From NCBI RefSeq assembly GCF_013141915.1, contig NZ_SROX01000020.1:1-64000 (forward strand): a stretch of DNA of 64,000 bases, read 5' to 3'. Position 1 is the stretch's first letter. Each line of letters opens with the position of its first letter. Source of the DNA: Cupriavidus necator. Its GTDB lineage: Bacteria; Pseudomonadota; Gammaproteobacteria; Burkholderiales; Burkholderiaceae. The notes beneath the pieces are model-generated. The model made no database searches. It was not told where the DNA came from and worked only from the letters and a program-made list of their open reading frames with translations. This document shows, one piece after another, positions 62,103-64,000 of the stretch. The position numbers and the translations under genes are program-made.

Positions 62103-63065
62103 ATGAAGAAACCCATACTGCCGCGGTGGACGCGGTTCCTGCCTTGCCTTGGCCTGCTCCTGCTCGCCGGCTGCAACATGACGCTGCTCGATCCCAAGGG
62201 GCAGGTCGGCGTCGACATCAAAGGCATCATCCTGATCGCCACCTGGCTGATGCTGCTGGTGGTGGTGCCGGTGATCGTGCTGACGCTGGTGTTTGCCTGG
62301 AAGTACCGCGCCAGCAATACCTCGGCACGCTATGAACCCGACTGGTCGCACTCGACCGCGATCGAAGTGGTGGTGTGGCTGATCCCCTGCCTGATCATCA
62401 TCGCGCTGGGCATCATCACCTGGAAGTCTTCGCACGACCTGGACCCGTACAAGCCGCTGGAATCCAGCAAGAAGCCGGTCACGGTCGAGGTGGTGGCGCT
62501 GAACTGGAAGTGGCTGTTCATCTATCCGGAACTGAAGATCGCCACCGTCAACCAGATCGCCTTCCCGGTCGACACCCCGGTGAACTTCAAGATCACCTCG
62601 GATTCGATCATGAATTCGTTCTTCATCCCGCAACTGGGCAGCCAGGTGTACGCCATGGCCGGGATGGAAACCAAGCTTCACCTGATCGCCAACCAAGCCG
62701 GCAGCTATGACGGCGTGTCCGCCAACTACAGCGGCGGCGGCTTCTCGGGCATGAAGTTCAAGGCCATCGCCATGTCGAACTACGAGTTCGACCAGTGGGT
62801 GGCCAAGGTGCGCGCCTCGTCGACCGAACTGGGCGTCGAAGGCTACCAGACGCTGGCACAACCCAGCGAGAAGGAGCCGGTCACGTACTACGGCAAGGTG
62901 GAAGACCAGCTCTTCCACAACATCCTGCACAAGTACATGGGCCACGGCGGCGCCGCACTGGCCGCCGACGGGTTCAAGGGCGGCCCGATCTGCACGTCGC
63001 GCAACACCCTCGGTGAAGAGCAGCTGTCCTTGACCACGCCGGCCGCGCTGCCGGCGGGCGCGTAA
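62103..63065 (+). CDS. cyoA: Cytochrome bo3 ubiquinol oxidase subunit II
   Basis: A 320-residue lipoprotein subunit. The lipobox L-L-A-G-C places the lipid on C24. Two membrane helices follow, then a cupredoxin-like domain with S-Y-D-G-V-S-A-N-Y-S-G-G-G-F-S-G-M-K-F. The CuA ligands of cytochrome c oxidases are missing, so it is a quinol oxidase subunit. The ATG at 62103 is chosen because the lipobox then sits correctly; the longer open frame lacks a signal. Confidence 0.95.
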   Translation: MKKPILPRWTRFLPCLGLLLLAGCNMTLLDPKGQVGVDIKGIILIATWLMLLVVVPVIVLTLVFAWKYRASNTSARYEPDWSHSTAIEVVVWLIPCLIIIALGIITWKSSHDLDPYKPLESSKKPVTVEVVALNWKWLFIYPELKIATVNQIAFPVDTPVNFKITSDSIMNSFFIPQLGSQVYAMAGMETKLHLIANQAGSYDGVSANYSGGGFSGMKFKAIAMSNYEFDQWVAKVRASSTELGVEGYQTLAQPSEKEPVTYYGKVEDQLFHNILHKYMGHGGAALAADGFKGGPICTSRNTLGEEQLSLTTPAALPAGA

Positions 63066-63079
63066 TCCTGGGAGCAATG

Positions 63080-64000
63080 ATGTTTGGCAAGTTGAGTTTG
63101 TCGGCGATTCCGTTTCATGAGCCGATCATCATGGTCGTGCTGGCCGGCGTCGCCCTGGGCGGTGCCGCGCTGTTTGGCGCGATCACCTATTTCAAGAAGT
63201 GGAGCTACCTCTGGAACGAGTGGTTCACCTCGGTCGACCACAAGAAGATCGGCGTGATGTACTGCCTGGTGGCGCTGGTCATGCTGCTGCGCGGCTTTGC
63301 CGACGCGGTCATGATGCGCACCCAGTTGGCCCTGGCCACCAACGGCGCCACCGGCGTGCTGCCGCCCGAGCACTACGACCAGATCTTCACCGCCCACGGC
63401 GTGATCATGATCTTCTTCGTGGCCATGCCGCTGATGACCGGCCTGATGAACCTGGTCGTGCCGCTGCAGATCGGCGCGCGCGACGTGGCCTTCCCGTTCC
63501 TGAACACGCTGTCGTTCTGGCTGTTCGTGGCGGGCGCCATGCTGGTCAATGTCTCGCTGGGCGTCGGTGAGTTCGCCAAGACCGGCTGGCTGGCCTACCC
63601 GCCGCTGTCGGGCCTGGACTTCAGCCCCGGCGTAGGGGTGGATTACTACCTCTGGAGCTTGCAGATCTCAGGCTTGGGCACGCTGCTGACCGGCGTGAAC
63701 TTCCTGGTGACGATCCTGCGCATGCGCGCCCCGGGCATGACGCTGATGCGCATGCCGGTGTTCACCTGGACCGCGCTGTGCACCAACGTGCTGATCGTCG
63801 CCGCTTTCCCGGTGCTGACCGTGACCCTGGCGCTGCTGGGCCTGGACCGCTACCTCGGCATGCACTTCTTCACGAACGATGGTGGCGGCAACGCCATGAT
63901 GTACGTGAACCTGATCTGGATCTGGGGCCACCCCGAGGTGTACATCCTGATCCTGCCGGCGTTCGGTATCTTCTCTGAAGTGATCGCCACGTTCTCGGGC
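63080..64000 (+). CDS. cyoB: Cytochrome bo3 ubiquinol oxidase subunit I (3' end outside the window)
   Basis: The first 307 residues are present. It begins M-F-G-K-L-S-L, as in Escherichia coli CyoB. The low-spin haem ligand histidine is in F-T-A-H-G-V-I-M-I-F-F. The CuB region W-G-H-P-E-V-Y with the cross-linked His-Tyr pair is reached near the edge. An ATG three bases earlier (63077) is possible, but GGGAG spacing favours 63080. cyoC and cyoD should follow. Confidence 0.95.
   Translation, partial: MFGKLSLSAIPFHEPIIMVVLAGVALGGAALFGAITYFKKWSYLWNEWFTSVDHKKIGVMYCLVALVMLLRGFADAVMMRTQLALATNGATGVLPPEHYDQIFTAHGVIMIFFVAMPLMTGLMNLVVPLQIGARDVAFPFLNTLSFWLFVAGAMLVNVSLGVGEFAKTGWLAYPPLSGLDFSPGVGVDYYLWSLQISGLGTLLTGVNFLVTILRMRAPGMTLMRMPVFTWTALCTNVLIVAAFPVLTVTLALLGLDRYLGMHFFTNDGGGNAMMYVNLIWIWGHPEVYILILPAFGIFSEVIATFSG

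Overview
The window is ordinary chromosomal backbone of a GC-rich betaproteobacterium of the Burkholderiaceae, most likely Cupriavidus or a close Ralstonia relative. This is inferred from gene order (rpsO-pnp-quinone oxidoreductase-tpiA-secG-tRNA-Leu-nuoA..N; ilvB-ilvH-ilvC-psd-pssA-leuA), from betaproteobacterial families (DUF3106, DUF3619, DUF2818, DUF1178) and from protein similarity recalled from family knowledge. I see no insertion sequence, prophage, CRISPR array, rRNA operon or integration scar. Base composition looks even throughout.

Layout. 1-1018: a TMEM165/GDT1-type manganese exporter behind a yybP-ykoY manganese riboswitch. 1044-11126: a fatty acid desaturase, then a purine-catabolism block on the minus strand (xdhA, xdhB, xdhC, adenine deaminase, guanine deaminase) with a divergent LysR regulator. 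11157-13245: an orphan tungstate-binding protein (TupA type) and a divergent ModE-like regulator fused to a molybdate/tungstate-binding domain, with a palindrome between them. 13364-17757: DUF4126, a large FtsX-type permease, a truncated haemoglobin and DUF924. 17788-19070: a LOG-family hydrolase coupled to a TetR regulator. 19180-21818: a PlcP-like phosphoesterase, a glycosyltransferase and diacylglycerol kinase, preceded by three tandem Pho-box half-sites. 21866-25311: lipase, RDD protein, and a sigma factor-DUF3619-DUF3106 operon. 25517-33476: branched-chain amino acid synthesis (ilvBHC, leuA) with phospholipid genes psd and pssA, and a leuA attenuator encoding a leader peptide with four CTA leucine codons. 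33498-40945: a lipoprotein, an amino-acid-binding protein, rpsO, pnp, quinone oxidoreductase, tpiA and secG. 41133-56721: tRNA-Leu(GAG) and the full 14-gene complex I operon followed by DUF2818. 56766-61585: a NUDIX hydrolase, DUF1178, a pair of acyl-CoA dehydrogenases and two MaoC hydratases. 61613-64000: a possible FNR/Anr box and the start of a cytochrome bo3 ubiquinol oxidase operon (cyoA, partial cyoB).

The most interesting structure is regulatory. The PlcP-glycosyltransferase-DgkA operon sits behind a textbook-spaced triple Pho-box array, which points to phosphate-responsive replacement of phospholipids by glycolipids. Other signals are the leuA attenuator, whose leader mRNA may be leaderless; a roughly 20-bp hairpin between rpsO and pnp that fits an RNase III autoregulation site; a 35-bp palindrome overlapping the -35 of the acyl-CoA dehydrogenase operon; and the palindrome between tupA and its putative sensor. 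No computation was run; structures and boxes were read by eye.
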